Positions 12,261-25,300 of a DNA stretch of 64,000 bases are shown here, one piece after another. Origin of the DNA: Apis mellifera (Eukaryota; Arthropoda; Insecta; Hymenoptera; Apidae). Where the stretch lies: NCBI RefSeq assembly GCF_003254395.2, contig NC_037648.1, forward strand, positions 7,870,135 through 7,934,134, given 5' to 3'. The notes beneath the pieces were generated by a model. It saw only the letters and a list, made by a program, of their open reading frames with translations. It was not told the DNA's origin and searched no databases. The position numbers and the translations under genes are program-made. Numbering within the stretch: the first letter of the stretch is position 1; each line of letters opens with the position of its first letter.

Positions 12261-14875
12261 GATGCTCGACGAACGCAGTATATGGATCTATATATTTATG
12301 AAAATGTTATTTGAAATTGAATTCTTTGTGTTTTAATAAGATCTCGTTTCTCGAAAGGGGATGAAATAGTTGTCGAATGATTCCGTTTTCGAATTTATCT
12401 TGTAACTCATAGATTCACAAATAATCTCTGCAAGGGATGTGCAAGTAGATACGAAAATCAGGTTGTATTTCGTTCATTCCGATCGAAATGATGTATGAAA
12501 TTTTTTTTTAATATCTCACACATCCTTCTCTAACCACCCCACAACGAAATCCTCCATTCTTATTGATCATTCTCCGAGATTTGCTCACTTGCTCCACACG
12601 ATCCTTCGTTCGACTAATATTCCAGAGTGTCGTCGCATTCATTTAAACCACTACTAAAGCCAAAGACTCGTACACACGCGCGCGCATAAACTCTTGGAAC
12701 CTGATACTCCAACATACACACATACACGTCTTGTGTGTCGTGGGCGTCGCATGATTCTCGCAAAAGAATTCTATCCGCGGCGAGAAATTCCAATTCGCCG
12801 GGCAAAGAGGAACGAGTACAGGTACCTGCATCCCTCTATTCCCGATGAAATTCGCGAACACACACGCGACTACAACATGTTGGCGCGCGTATACAGCGAC
12901 GGATCTATCCTCGGTGTTGTGTGTGCGTGGCTTGACGTGTATAAAAAGATACACAGGACCGGTAAAATCTACTTTCCTGTCTCGGGCAAACTTGAAAATT
13001 GATCCAACGGCACCCCTCCTCCACCCTATATTCGCGATACACCAGTAACCCTTATAAAACGCCATGGCTGAAATTGCATTCCGCGATAAAATAAATTAAT
13101 ATCCGCTCGGTAATGCTCGCGCAATTCCCACGAGAGTGCCGTCGATGAGACTCGGGCCAGTTTACGGCCTCCACCGGTTGTGGATCCATCGATTTCTGTA
13201 GGGCACGCAACAACAACACTGTCCCCCAAATCTTCAGATTATAACGCGCGATCCTTCAAATTTCCACTTCCAACCGAATAAACCGAATACATGCGTTTCC
13301 CTCGAGGAACGATACAATTTCCTACGCCGCGACAAAGCTAAAGAGGATTCCGTCACCTCGAAGAATTTCCCTACGAGCCGGCCCTGTTCTACGTACCACG
13401 TATATACACATATACGTTAACGCACACGAGGGCACGTACCACTACACACACATTACTACATACCGATAGTATGCATCGAGTGTCCTTCTATTTCCTTAAA
13501 ATTCCGATGGATCGTATGCCCCCGGCCTCTGCTCGCTACACACACGCGCGTACGTGTGATCACACGAATCCCCATCCACGCGCCTGGCTCGTTAAGAATG
13601 TGTGGGTGGCGCGCACACGGGGGGGAAGAGAGAGAGAGAGAGAGAAGTCTCGCGCGGAAGAGGAGAAGGAAAGCTAGGGAGGAGGAGGAGGAAGAAGAAC
13701 CTGGGGAAAAGTAAGAAGAAGAGGACGAAGAGGAGGAAGAAAGAAGAGGGTTGAGAGTATAACGGAGAGGACGACGCCGGCGGCGGTGGTAATGGTGATG
13801 GCGAATGGCGATGGTGGTGGCAGGACGCTTTCCTCTGTATGTACGCGTGGTCGTGCGCGTGTACACACGCGTACGTGCGAGTGTGTGTATAGGGATTCCA
13901 GTTTAAAAATACAAATGGAGTATCGAGCTTTCGAGGAACGTTCCGCGAGGGGTGGCGGTGTTCGGTGGAGGCGGGTGGCGCTCAGGGTCGGGCGAGGACG
14001 TCGATGGGGTGGGGAAGATATTTCAAAAATCGAATATTGATCAGAGCTGCCAATCCTACCCTCTGTAATCCGTACGTGTGTGTTGGTCTTACATATCCCT
14101 TAGGTGCACCCAGTGTCTGCGCCCTCTCTCTCTCTCTCTCTTTCTTTCTTCAACTTATTCGAGAGCCTGTGTGTCATCCTTTCACGTTGATATGCAGGAT
14201 TCGAAACTTAAAACTGAACCGGCGTGTGTCGTTCTCGTCGGATGGATTTCATTTCGCGATTCATCATCGCGATTTTGTGCGAATATAATTGGATCGATCG
14301 AAGGATACATCAATTTTATAGTTTCTTAGAAATGATTGATGATTTGGAAATATCTTGTTGTCTATGTAAATGTATTTCTTTTAAATATGTCGCTTATGAT
14401 GTTATATTTGTTAATTATCGATCAAGTAGCTGAAAAAACGCGATATCTAATTTCAATCAACCACAAGTTCGATTTGATTAATGAAGATGGAGTTCATTGA
14501 TCAAAGTATAACGCGCTATGAATATTTTATTGGAAGAAAAAGAATCTCGTTTCTCGTACGGACAAAATCCAATCCATTAATTTCGTTCCATACGCAAAAA
14601 TCTCGAGGTTTGAAACATTAGAAACACGATTCAGAAAAGAAGTTTCAACCCCGTGAAACAACAACGTGCTGCTCCGTTACGTTTCCCCTGAAAATCAGTC
14701 CTCCCGTAAAGAAGTAATACAAGTTGGCCGCGCGAAAACATGGAAAATAAGAGCTATGCACGGTCTCTCCTCGCAATTTACACCCCCGTCCCTCTATTCC
14801 AAACTCGTGTACATACACAACAACTCCGGAAGAAGACCGATGCTTTTCTGCGTGTAGACGAGATCGTACGTATTC
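12261..14875. other. Non-coding stretch rich in CA/TG and purine repeats
   Basis: CA, CG and GA tracts (about 12,660-13,000 and 13,380-13,880) give many low-complexity frames on both strands. AT-richer DNA at 14,290-14,640 holds nothing recognisable. Confidence 0.55.
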
Positions 14876-14884
14876 GTGAACCTA

Positions 14885-14904
14885 CACACACCGACCGGTG
14901 TGTG
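14885..14904. repeat. Short inverted repeat, 9-bp arms
   Basis: CACACACCG and CGGTGTGTG are separated by two bases. It lies in CA-rich DNA, so it may be coincidental. Confidence 0.7.
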
Positions 14905-15878
14905 CGAGGATCGGTCGCGGGCTCGTGGGGGAAGGAGGAGAGTGAGAAAAAGAAGGAAGGAAAATAAGAAAGGAGGGGTGGCTCTCAGATTACTCACCCT
15001 TATATATGGGTGCCGCGGGCGAGAGGGGGAAGGGATGAAATCTTTTAATGGCAGCCATCCAACCGCTCCCCGCACCAACCCCCTCCTCCTCCCTGCTCCA
15101 CCTCTCCGTCGGCCACCTCCTCCTCCTCCTCCTCTTCTTCCCCAACCCCGGCTCTCCTTCGCCATTTCCGTATTAGCTATTCTTATGTCCACCGACGAAT
15201 GCTACCCCTACGAAGGACACCCTTCGAGTAATCGCATTTTAAATTACCCGCGCATATATACGGAGCCTTTACATGCCTCCATGTACCCAGACTATGTAAG
15301 GAAATAGTCGGCGGAAGATCGAATGTCAGTGTACGCGTAGAGAGGGTCGATGTCGGGGATGTGGCTCGGGGATAATACAACCGGCTACCCGCGTGTACAC
15401 ACCTTCGTTAAAGCTTACCCTCTCTCTTACTTTGATTAGCTGCAAGCTAATTTCGCATGCAGATTGATGGACAAAAATCCTTCGTAGATATTGTGTTTTG
15501 ACAATGCGTTTAGCAAGTAGATTGAAGAACAAATATAAATTTTTATTCCAAAAGGATTTTAAAGCGACGAAACGGTGTCATCCCTCCCCGGATGCAAGAA
15601 GCAAATTGGGAATATGGTCGGAGGGCGCGCGAGAAGAATTTTCAAGAATTCGCTTTTAAGCGTTGCCTCCTCCGACCGGTTTCATCTTCACCCTTCCCCC
15701 GAGCTTTCCAACTTATCTCCGCCGTGGATGGGAGAGACAAAACACTGGCGTCTCGTGTGACAATGCAAAGAAAACAGTAACAAAACACCCCCTTGGATTT
15801 CCAAGCCCGGTCTAACAAACGAGTCCTGGCACTCCTCCTCCGCTTCTTCTTGCTCGCATAATGGGGGTGATAGCGGTG

Positions 15879-15894
15879 CGTGTGACGTCACACG
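15879..15894. promoter_or_regulatory. 16-bp palindrome centred on a CRE
   Basis: CGTGTGAC and its exact reverse complement GTCACACG abut, giving a perfect palindrome around TGACGTCA, the consensus for CREB/ATF-type bZIP dimers. It lies in a GC-rich gap without a gene. Binding is inferred from the motif only. Confidence 0.55.
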
Positions 15895-16063
15895 AGCCCA
15901 GCAACGTACACACGTATACGCGAGGAATACGTGGTTACACACACATATATATATATGTAGGTGAAGACGAACATCCGCGAGCCCGAAGGAAAAGCCGAGG
16001 CCCTGGAGGAGAAGTAAATCCATATTTTACACCACCACCACCGGGTGGCTTCATCTCAGCCCC

Positions 16064-16096
16064 CCACCACCACCACCACCACCACCACCATCATCA
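16064..16096. repeat. CAC trinucleotide microsatellite
   Basis: About ten CCA units with a short imperfect CAT end. They explain the His run in the overlapping frame. Confidence 0.9.
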
Positions 16097-16607
16097 CCGG
16101 TGCCACCAACACCGTCACAACGCCTTCTCGCTTGTTTCGTTCTCTCCCTCGCCTTACATACATCCCCTTAAAGATCACGCGCAGGGGTGGGGTTTAAAGT
16201 CCACTCGTTCAAAGGGGTGTCTTCGACCGGACACGCTCGTCACCGAGCCATTTTTTCTTTCCCTTTTTCTTTCTCCTCCTCCTCCTTTTTTCGTTCTCTC
16301 CTTGCCGCCCTTGCCTTGAGGGGCAATAATGACGAGAAGCGTTGTAATATCGGGGGGCAGGGCAAGACTAGAGAAGGAGGGGATGGAACGTAATTTATGG
16401 AATTTCATGCGGCCGATATTGCCCGACCAAGTTTGGAAATGTGCCTTCGGAGACGTCGGAAACGTGCCTGCGAGTAATTGAGATCACCGTGTCTCTCCTG
16501 ATGCGGACGGTTATATACCGGGCGACGTATAGAACGGCTATAACTTCAGCTTGCCGGCAAATGTAGTGTAAAATGTTACGCTGCCGCTCTATTTACGGAT
16601 GCTAACG

Positions 16608-16627
16608 CGTTAAGGAATTCCTTAACG
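16608..16627. repeat. Perfect 20-bp palindrome
   Basis: Arms CGTTAAGGAA and TTCCTTAACG meet without a spacer. The core GGAATTCC resembles a Rel-type half-site pair, and the flanks contain TTAA. Nothing in the surrounding DNA suggests a transposon end. Confidence 0.9.
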
Positions 16628-16718
16628 ATGGAATCGTCGCTTCGGAATTATCATTTTGAGACGCGTGATATACGTCTTGGTCGTTTAAAAGGAAATGGAA
16701 ATTTACGGTATAAACGTG

Positions 16719-16736
16719 CCTTTCCTCGAGGAAAGG
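16719..16736. repeat. Perfect 18-bp palindrome
   Basis: Arms CCTTTCCTC and GAGGAAAGG meet without a spacer. The core TTTCCTCGAGG also occurs, as TTTTCCTCGAGGGGAGAA, once per unit in the tandem array at 62,631-63,420. Confidence 0.9.
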
Positions 16737-16740
16737 TAAC

Positions 16741-18560
16741 GGGATAAGAAAATTGGGAATGAAAGAAGAGTTTTTAAACGAATGTTGATTTGTTTGAAAA
16801 ACGATGGTGAAAAAATGGAATAATAATTATTCGAGTATTTTATAGGTTAATGGAAATGAATATTTATTTCTTCAGCTAAATTATGATTTCTTTTCTATTG
16901 ATTCATAAATTTTTTTGTAAATATACCAACAAATAGAATCCTAACTACTGAGAAGTTTATAAATGTTGGAGAGTACATGGAATTTTAAAAATGAAAATTA
17001 ATTTATCGAAATATTGAATGAAAATGATAATGTCTCTGAAAGAATCAAGTACAAACCTATAAAATATTAATCGAATCAAATTTATTACTAATTCTTTAAT
17101 CGAATATTTTTTTAAAATTTAACTAAATTCGCCAAAATAAGAAGAAAATAATAATTTCACATCTTGAATCACATGTTAAAACATCCCTAAAAAGGAATGA
17201 TAAATTTTTACTAAACGAATGATGTCATCGAACATGTCAAATGCCAAACAACAGTTATCTACAAACTGTTCCACAAACGTCACCTATGCCCGACACAAAC
17301 ATTAATTGTTAATGCTTTCTGTCAACAAACGTAGCAACGCTCGCTAGTTAGGCCAACCTCTCTCCTTAATCCCCAGTTAAAACAGGACTGGACACTGACC
17401 GATCGTTCCTAGACAAGCCGGGCATCTGGTCGCTCTCGAACTCGACTCGAGATCTCTAGATCCAGATTAATTACTCGTGTTCGCGTGTCTCTCTACGACA
17501 CAAGATAGATAAATCGCGACCGACTACCGAAACCGTTACGCTCGTCGGGATCTCTCTCGAAAAGAAAAAGAAAAGAAGGGGGGGAAAAAAAAAGAAGAGA
17601 AAAACAGAGGGAAAGGAGAGACGATTGTGGGGTCGGTGATCGTTAAAATCGTAAAATCGACACATGGGGTCGTAGGAATCGGTCGTTGCCGGCAAAGATC
17701 AATAATTCGATCTCGATATAAATTCGATGGTGGGGGAGGGGATCGTTTCTCATCCGCTGGGGTCGCAAACACGGTTCATGGATGGGGTTGAAACCGATCG
17801 CCTCCTCCTCCTCCTCCTCCCCCTCCCCCCTCCTTTTTTTCATCGATCACTCTTCCCGCCCGATGCATCGCTTGCCACTCGCGTCTGTGGAATCTAATTT
17901 CAACGGCGGCACGTTGAAAGTATATCGAGAAAATGTGACGTAACGTCGATACTTGGCGCTTAATAATTTCTGTTTCGTCCCTGTGTGCGCGGCGGCCTTG
18001 TCGATTATTATTGCTTAGCTGGACGATTTTTGGAAGTGGTGGTAAAAAGGAAAACTCTGAAACTCTGTGAGTTGCCATCACTTGTTCGAATTCTCTTAAT
18101 TTTTGCGATTTAAGATTTTCTTCTTATTCGAATGAAGATTAAGATATGCATTTTGTCGATTTATATTTCGTTGATTTAACAGCGATAGCTAAGATCTTCT
18201 ATGATTCAGTTATATTTGTTTATAACGTATAATATAAATCGTATTCAATTAGAAATTTTAATGAGAATTTTACGAATAATAATTTCTCATACACATTTCC
18301 ATATATATATGATTTTATCCAAACCTACCTTTTTCCCAAGTTTCCTAAAAAATAAAAATTGCATTATTATTTTCAACGTCGTATTTCAATAATATAATAT
18401 AGAAAATTATAATATGAAATAAAAATACGATTAATAAATATAAATCATATTTAATGAATTAAATCAATTTTCCATGTCATTATCTTCGTTCCCCATTTTC
18501 TTTTTCTTTTTGTTTCTATTATTCGAACCTACACGATTCTTGGTCCATCTAACTATCAAG
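16741..18560. other. AT-rich then mixed non-coding stretch
   Basis: AT-rich DNA to about 17,220 and from 18,110. Between them is a GC-mixed block with A- and G-rich tracts near 17,560-17,600 and a CTC run at 17,804-17,822. No gene is supported. Confidence 0.55.
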
Positions 18561-18627
18561 TATGATGATTGCTACACCTCCACAGCTGATTCAGCGATTT
18601 GAGCAGAGGCTTTCGTAGTTTGGCGCG

Positions 18628-18957
18628 CTAAAACCAGTACTTTTTTCCACGCACGTCCACAGTTCGTGGCATTTCGAAAGTTTTCATCGTGCTGTCGCGA
18701 GGCATCGCGACAAGAATACTAGAAATCGCATGAACGCCGAGCACTGGGAATCCAATAGTCGTGAGCAGAACAATGGCGTCACGATGCTCGATAAAAATTG
18801 CCATGGTTTTATTATGCAGTCCAAGGGCTCGAGCCACTCTGCGAGATCGTCTGATGAGTCGAGAATCCTCCTCTGGGAAATACTCATCTTCACCCCCGCG
18901 TTTCCTCGCCCTGTTATGGCACTTGTCTCCTCCATGATACACTGCCCCTTTTTTCAT
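18628..18957 (-). CDS. Candidate small protein or coding exon, unknown family
   Basis: An isolated balanced-GC block of about 330 bp in AT-rich surroundings carries a 109-codon frame running from ATG to TAG. In order it shows an acidic patch (GEDEYFPEED, residues about 22-31), a basic patch (RLIRRSRRVARALG, about 33-46), a hydrophobic stretch fit for one membrane helix (about 58-80, containing VLLTTIGFPVLGVHAISSIL) and a polar tail ending KKYWF. Unlike most frames here it is not a simple-repeat translation. Against it, overlapping frames of about 83 codons exist on both strands. A TATA-like TTTATAC lies just upstream, and GATAG directly before the ATG could be a splice acceptor instead. I do not recognise a family. 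Confidence 0.33.
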   Translation of the reverse strand: MKKGAVYHGGDKCHNRARKRGGEDEYFPEEDSRLIRRSRRVARALGLHNKTMAIFIEHRDAIVLLTTIGFPVLGVHAISSILVAMPRDSTMKTFEMPRTVDVRGKKYWF

Positions 18958-18960
18958 CTA

Positions 18961-21900
18961 TCGATTCGACTTTATGTATAAATACAAAAAGAAGTAGGAA
19001 TGATTTCGTTTTCTAATTTTTATATAACATATTATTTATTTTCGATTCGAATGATGATAAAAATATATTAATATTTAGAGAACTTTTTCTTCTCTACTTT
19101 AACAATTCCATTTAGATCTTATTTTAATAATTTCGAAATCAATTACATTTGTAATTTCATTTTGGACTTTCGCATTATTTTATTCAATATACGTGTTCAT
19201 GCAAATATGAACAAACATTCGTGAATCATACATATTGTCATCAATATTATTCACGATAACATTCGATCCGAGAAACTGCGTTAATCCATTCAAGCACGCG
19301 ACATTTCAGAGCCGTTCAATCGACTCGAACGAGAAGGAAAAAGGGGGTGGTGGTAGTAGTAGTTTTCGCGAGAGCTAGAAAGATGGAAGGTAAAGTGAGT
19401 CCCCCTTAAGAGGAATGAAACGAAGCAGGCAAAACTAGAGAGGGTTTATGAAAGCAAAACGATAGCGAGACGACGACGTGCATTGCCCGTCTTCTCTCGA
19501 GTGAACTCCTTGTTTCAAATTTAATGTCAAATCGCATACGAGCTCCACGACGAATTTCGATAAGGAAAAATAAATATCGAAAGACGAACAAAATTATTTC
19601 TTCCCAAGAGAAAAATCAATGTTTTAGTCTTTCGTTATTCCTATTCATTTTTAAAAAGATTATTCAATATTATTCCGACTGGAGTCTTTTTCCAATTCAT
19701 TAAAGATCATCGATACACAGTTCGTGTAAAATATATCTGTTTAATTCTTGTTTAATACAAAAGATATAAGAAATATTTATCACAATATGATTCTTGACTG
19801 CATAAAATCTTTTCTACTCTAAATCTAAAATGGAAAAAGATTTGCTTTTAAAAAATTGTACGTAGAAAATGATAAGTTTCACTTTTTCATTTATCACAGA
19901 CACAACGATACAAGTTAGTATAGATATCGATAAAAAGAAAGATTCGGATGTGTAGGATGTTCAAGACGGTAACACATTGTACAAATTAGTCATGAGAGAG
20001 GGATAGTAGAAATGTATTCGGTAAAAGTTGCCGATGTGGAGACACGTAGGGGACCATGGTCATCCATAAAATCCGAAGGGTACGAGCGACAGCCACTCCT
20101 CCTCCTTCGTCGTGCAGTTCTCCCGGCCTGAATAAACTCCCGGGCACGAAGCTAATCATATTTTCTAATCCAGCGCTGAAAGTGGAGAGAGAATGGCGGG
20201 CGGAGGCGGGAAAAGCTCGCGTTGCCGGCTATCATATAATTTTTCTGACAAAAAGCACTTACGCTTCCTCGTCCTTTGCAATAACCTATCCACCCTCTTG
20301 AAAACACGTCGCGAGACGGACGAGGATGGAAAGTTTCGAGGGAAGGAAGGGAATTTATATATCGAATTCCGTGGAAATTTTTGCAAGCTTCGTGACACGT
20401 TAAATTTCGCGAATCGTTCCTTTCCATCGCGGAAAAATCGTGTTAAACTCCTGTTTCTCTTAAGTGCGGCGTATTCGTTCATCTTGGACGATCGCTTTTA
20501 GAAATTTTCCCATGATCAAACCGGTTTAAACTTTCATTATAAAAATCGAATGATCGTCCTTCGAAAGTATTCTCCATTATGTGTGATGATAAATAAATAA
20601 TAAATTCTCTAAATATTAAATTTTAGTAAACGCATTACGTATTCCTATTATTAATAAAATATATAATTAATAAGAAATGATTTTGCACACAACAATTTGA
20701 TTATACGAAAATATTTAAATATTATTTCTATTATATATTAATTAATTTGAATCTGTATATCAAAATTCTAATTGCGAAATTATTGAACGAAATATACTTT
20801 CATTCAAAAATTTCAAGATATCTTTTGATATTATTCAATAAGAAAAAAACTACAGCTTGACGATCATTAATTGCAATCACTTTTGTTGGAATAATAAAGA
20901 AGCCAATTACATAATTATACAAATTTTGCAATATAAAAGTTGGTCAAGAAATCCGAAGAAACACAAGTGTCGCCATCTATGAACAAGAACGTCGCGCTGG
21001 TCTCTCTCCTATGTCTTCGAGCACAACGAACCGTTCTCCACTGTTGATTGCCATCACGGTCAGTTTTCACCACTCGATACCAACCACCCACGCGTTAATA
21101 AATCTCTCTCTCTCTCTCTTTCCCTCTCTTTCCATTGATCAATACTAAAAACACGCTTCTACGATTCCTCTAAAAAAAGAAAACATCCATTCGATCCAAT
21201 CAGAGGCAACGAGAGAGATCCAACAACCCTGGCAACATTATACATAATTCCTCCTGTTAAAGTACAAGGCATTCTCCTAAGAGAGATCCTCTTCCAACAA
21301 TTCCGTGAAACGATTCCCTCCGCTCGCCTCTCGAGAAATTAACGGGAGAAATAATCAGCAAACTCTCGAGTCCTTTGAATCCCTTTTCAAAGAGAGCTCT
21401 ACCAAGAAGAAGTTACCCCGTACCGGGCGAGGAACGTGTAACGAGCGGGCCCGAGGGTATGGGAGGCGGTGACGAGGGGACACGAGGCGGGTGGTGAGGA
21501 GAGGGGCGAAGGAGAGGGGCGACGGTGGAAGGTGGCCGAGGAGGGAAATGTGTCGGAGGGGGTGGCAGAAATTAAGTCGGTTCCCCACCCTCGACGTTCC
21601 TCGAAACGACACCTCTTTTTCCTCCTCCTCCTCCTCCTCCTCTTCTTCTTCCACTTCTACTTTTCTTCCTCTTCTCCTTGTCGTGCGTTGGATTCTGAAA
21701 TAAGCTCGCCCCCCCTCCCTCCGTCCTTTCTTCCAACTCTTCGAGCCACCAACTCTTCCACCTCCTCATTCTCTCTCTCTCTCTCTCTCTCTCCCTTCCA
21801 GTTGCCAGCGACTTGAAGCACCTTTCCACACACAAGGGAACATTCGCACGCATGTGTTCATTCTACACACGAATCGAACTCCATCCACGACGTGTCTGTG

Positions 21901-22260
21901 TGTACGTGTATCGAATCCCCTCGAAGGGTGGAGGACTTGCGCGCGAGGGGTAGGTGGTACCAAAATGGCCGAAGCCGCACCCACTTGGCTCGCTGGTGGG
22001 GGCGATTCAGGGGAATCTCGCGTGGTGGGGGATTACACACGACCGACACACGTGCACCGGCGTTGCCCGATGCGGGTGAACCGAACTGTGTGCGGACGAT
22101 GAACCGATGTGTACGCGCGCGCATTTGCACGAGGGGAAGGGCGAGATAGAGGGAAGGAGGGAGGGAGACATTGGTGCGCGATACACTTCGGTCACGATGT
22201 AACCCCGGGGATACCGGGTGGGAGGATACAGGCCTGGGCATACCTATGCGCCACTCGAAA
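18961..22260. other. Non-coding stretch
   Basis: Alternating AT-rich DNA (19,020-19,260; 20,520-20,940) and GC-mixed patches (20,040-20,500; 21,400-22,250). CTC and CT runs at 21,629-21,650 and 21,771-21,793 generate the Ser/Leu/Arg-rich frames. The GC-mixed patch at 20,040-20,500 has three overlapping frames of about 100 codons, none convincing. Confidence 0.5.
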
Positions 22261-22280
22261 GGTGTGGCTCGGTTACCGGG

Positions 22281-22335
22281 CCAATTAAGCCGGTTAATTA
22301 AGATTATCGTTAATTAATTACGAATTAATTGAAAG
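22281..22335. promoter_or_regulatory. Dense cluster of homeodomain-type sites
   Basis: Within about 55 bases there are at least five ATTA/TAAT cores: CCAATTAAG, GGTTAATTAAG, GATTATCG, GTTAATTAATTACG and AATTAATTG. The DNA to the left is GC-rich, so the cluster is not background AT richness on that side. Homeodomain proteins bind such cores. Function here is inferred. Confidence 0.45.
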
Positions 22336-25300
22336 AAGAAGGGAATAACTCGAGCGAAATCTTCGAGATTTTTAAATTGCACACGCTTTGCATAGAATAT
22401 TTTTGAGAAACGATATATATATATAGTTCTAGATTAGAAAATACACATTGTATATTATTGCAAACCAGTTCTTTCAATTTTCCATTCTATCTCTCAAGTT
22501 CGTCAAAATTTTCTTTACGTTCTAAAAAAAAGCTTCGTTTCTCAACTCTAGAATATCAGTTAATTAATCCTCGATTAATTTTCATTTATCGATATCACAA
22601 TATTACTTTTCCTCGTTTTCGTTCGAGATAACGATTTCGTTTCTCCATCTTTCGCAATTCTCCTCTCAATATACCGGGGTGTATCATTAACAATGAGACG
22701 AACGCGAAAGATCAACGTGGACTGGCCAATTCGACAGTTCACGTAATGAAACTGCTTTACAGGCGTTCTTGCTCGGACTGTCAGTAACAAACAACGCGAA
22801 TCCAAACTTAAATCGCGCTTTCCTCGAAACTCGACGGATACAGGGAAAGAAGTTTCGTTTTCCAGTGACACGAGGCGCGGAGACAGCGAGAGAGAGAGAA
22901 AGAGAGAAAGAGAGAGAGAGAGAGAGAGAAGAGGAGCACGGGGGTAGGCGAGGTCCCGTCGAACCCCTGAACAATTGCCGCTTCAGCAATAGCACGAAGG
23001 CAATATCGTTTTCCCCGAGGAAGAAAAACATGCAGATTCGATCGATCGCGCGGGAGGTCGAAATTCCAGCGTGTTCCGGGGGCTTCCTGCGGCAGACAGA
23101 GTGTCCTTTTTTGTCGCCCTAAATGTCCACCCTCTTCGCCGAGCAAGAAAAAAAAAAAGAGAGAAAAAAAAAAGGACACGCACGGCTCTCCTCGACTCTC
23201 TGTTCGACGGGAGAGGGAGGGAGGGGATGACGAAAACGAGAGAGCGCGCGTGTGTGCGTGTGTTATTTTTTCCGAGGCATTAAGCTTGCTTTCCTGAGGG
23301 TAGGGATGCTTGTTCTCCGATAGGGATGAGGTATAGTTTAGTTTAGGGATTCCACACAGTCAAGGACTCCGCTTCTGTAATACGCTCCGCGACGCTCGCT
23401 AAGGCCGAGGAGATTTGTCATGGGACTCGCGAGCATTAAACCGACCAGCCTCGTTAAAATATCGAACTATACTGATCCTGCTTATTTCCTTGCTTGCTTA
23501 ATGTATATGTTGTGCTTTACGAGCTTTGAATCGTTTACGAACGAAATATACATGAATGATGATCGTAGAAATGTAAGAATAATCTTATCATGACTCTTTA
23601 TGTATACTTAAATTCTTGCTTATTCTTTCTGTCGTTATTTCGTGAAAGCATATGCCTAGTTATCCCTATAAATTTTTAGAAATATTGTATGCATATACGG
23701 GTTAATGAATTATTCGTTAAATATATATTTTTTTTTTTTTTGGAAATCCATATTCCATGCTTTTCAAATTTCTTCTCGGGCCAAGTATAATCGCAAAGAG
23801 AGGTTGCCTCGAGCAAACCACAAAAGCCTCGAAACCTCTTCTAAGCAAGATTCCTTAATCTCCGCGAGCCAAGACACGGAGAAGTCTAATTTTTTCCATT
23901 GTCTCCGGCCCAAGAGACGGGCGCTTTGTCCGCCAATATCCCATCCCATTTCTCGGGATAGGACGATTCCGTGGCTTTTCAATCATCGCTCGGCGACGAA
24001 TTCGCGAACGAGCCCCCCCGTCCCGGGTGGAACAGGATTTGCGAGATGGGCTTCTTACAATCACAAATGTGGCCCCCGAGTTAACTCGCCGATTCGTTCT
24101 TATTGTTCGGGCAGCCAGACAAGAGAGCCGACTGCGCTGGCGTGGCACACGGTTTGTCCCAGCTCCGCCGCAACACGAGAAAAAGACAGACTCGATTTCC
24201 ATTCATTTATTTTCACCGCCATTTCACTGATTGCCACACCATCGCTCCTCCTTCGCTCGCCAACCTCCTTCCAACGGAGGAGAGGAGTTTCCTTCACTCT
24301 AATTCCCGGCTTTACTTTAATCACCAGGAGTGCGGCCCTCCTCTCCCTCTCTCTCTCTCGTCCGTCCAGGTCAAGTGCTCCGGTAACCCATCCAAGCCAA
24401 GGGTATTCTGTCCCCGAGAACTCACCCCTATCGCGCGAATTCTTCTCGAGACAAAAAAGGAACTCTCCAACTACTCGATACTGCTCTCTCTTTCTTTTTT
24501 TCTTCTTCTTCTTGGAATGGATATGAAAGTGGCTTGAGACGGTTCGTTCCGCGAATCTTTGTCTCTGTAAGATGCCACAAACCGCGTCCTCATTTGTCGA
24601 TGAAGATGATCCCTCCGGAAATGGCACAAGCATCCGCCACGGGTCAATTATTCCGCGAGCCCCTTTGACTTGTTAACTTCTCAGTGGATGCTTTTTGAAA
24701 GATTATTCTTACCTTGCCATCTTTAGGGGTTTTTGTACGCTTTGTTTCTTTAGAGATCGAGGATCGTGCATATTTGTGGTTTTTCGAGACGGGCCGGGAC
24801 AATGGAGTTAATGTCGAAGGGGGGATATTAGGTGATGTTTGCGTTGAATGCGATTTTAAATTATTATAATATTATAATTGGACTTTCTTCGTGGAAAATG
24901 TGAAGAATTTTGTTTAGGAGTGCATTTGGTTCTCTGAAATCAAGAATTATAAGTGGTTTCCTTTTTAAATTTACATCTTTTGCGTGTATTAAATATACAC
25001 GTTTGTAATATATTTGAGTAATTTGAATATATGTTATAGAAATGAATTAAAATGAATATGAGATGCTGATATATATCAATTTCAGATCTGCAATATTTAT
25101 TTGTAATAAATAAAATTATTTAATAAATATCAAATATATATCTGCTTACTAAGAGATATAATCAGATGAAATAATTATTCTAAAACATTTAAATGAAGAT
25201 GTAAAAAGAAATCAAAGAGCTTTATGATTTAATTGTCATAACTCTAATTACATTTGACACAAAATGAATCCAAATTACGATTTCTGAAACGAAATTGAAA

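Larger units (their letters stand above)
14905..16400. other. Non-coding stretch with simple repeats
   Basis: CTC, CAC and TA repeats dominate. Frames such as a Pro-rich plus frame at 14,876-15,307 and a His-rich one at 15,861-16,319 are translations of these repeats. No gene is seen. Confidence 0.55.
16401..16740. promoter_or_regulatory. Candidate regulatory element with two long palindromes
   Basis: About 340 bp of balanced, non-repetitive sequence with no good reading frame, flanked by AT-rich DNA on the right. It contains perfect palindromes of 20 bp (16,608-16,627) and 18 bp (16,719-16,736). Such DNA in insects is often cis-regulatory. This is an inference from composition and symmetry only. 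Confidence 0.4.

Noticed and set aside
23705..24526. Longest plus frame, 273 codons
   Set aside because: It starts and ends in Phe runs from T tracts, includes Ser/Leu repeats from CT runs, shows no domain, and overlaps frames on both strands of similar quality.
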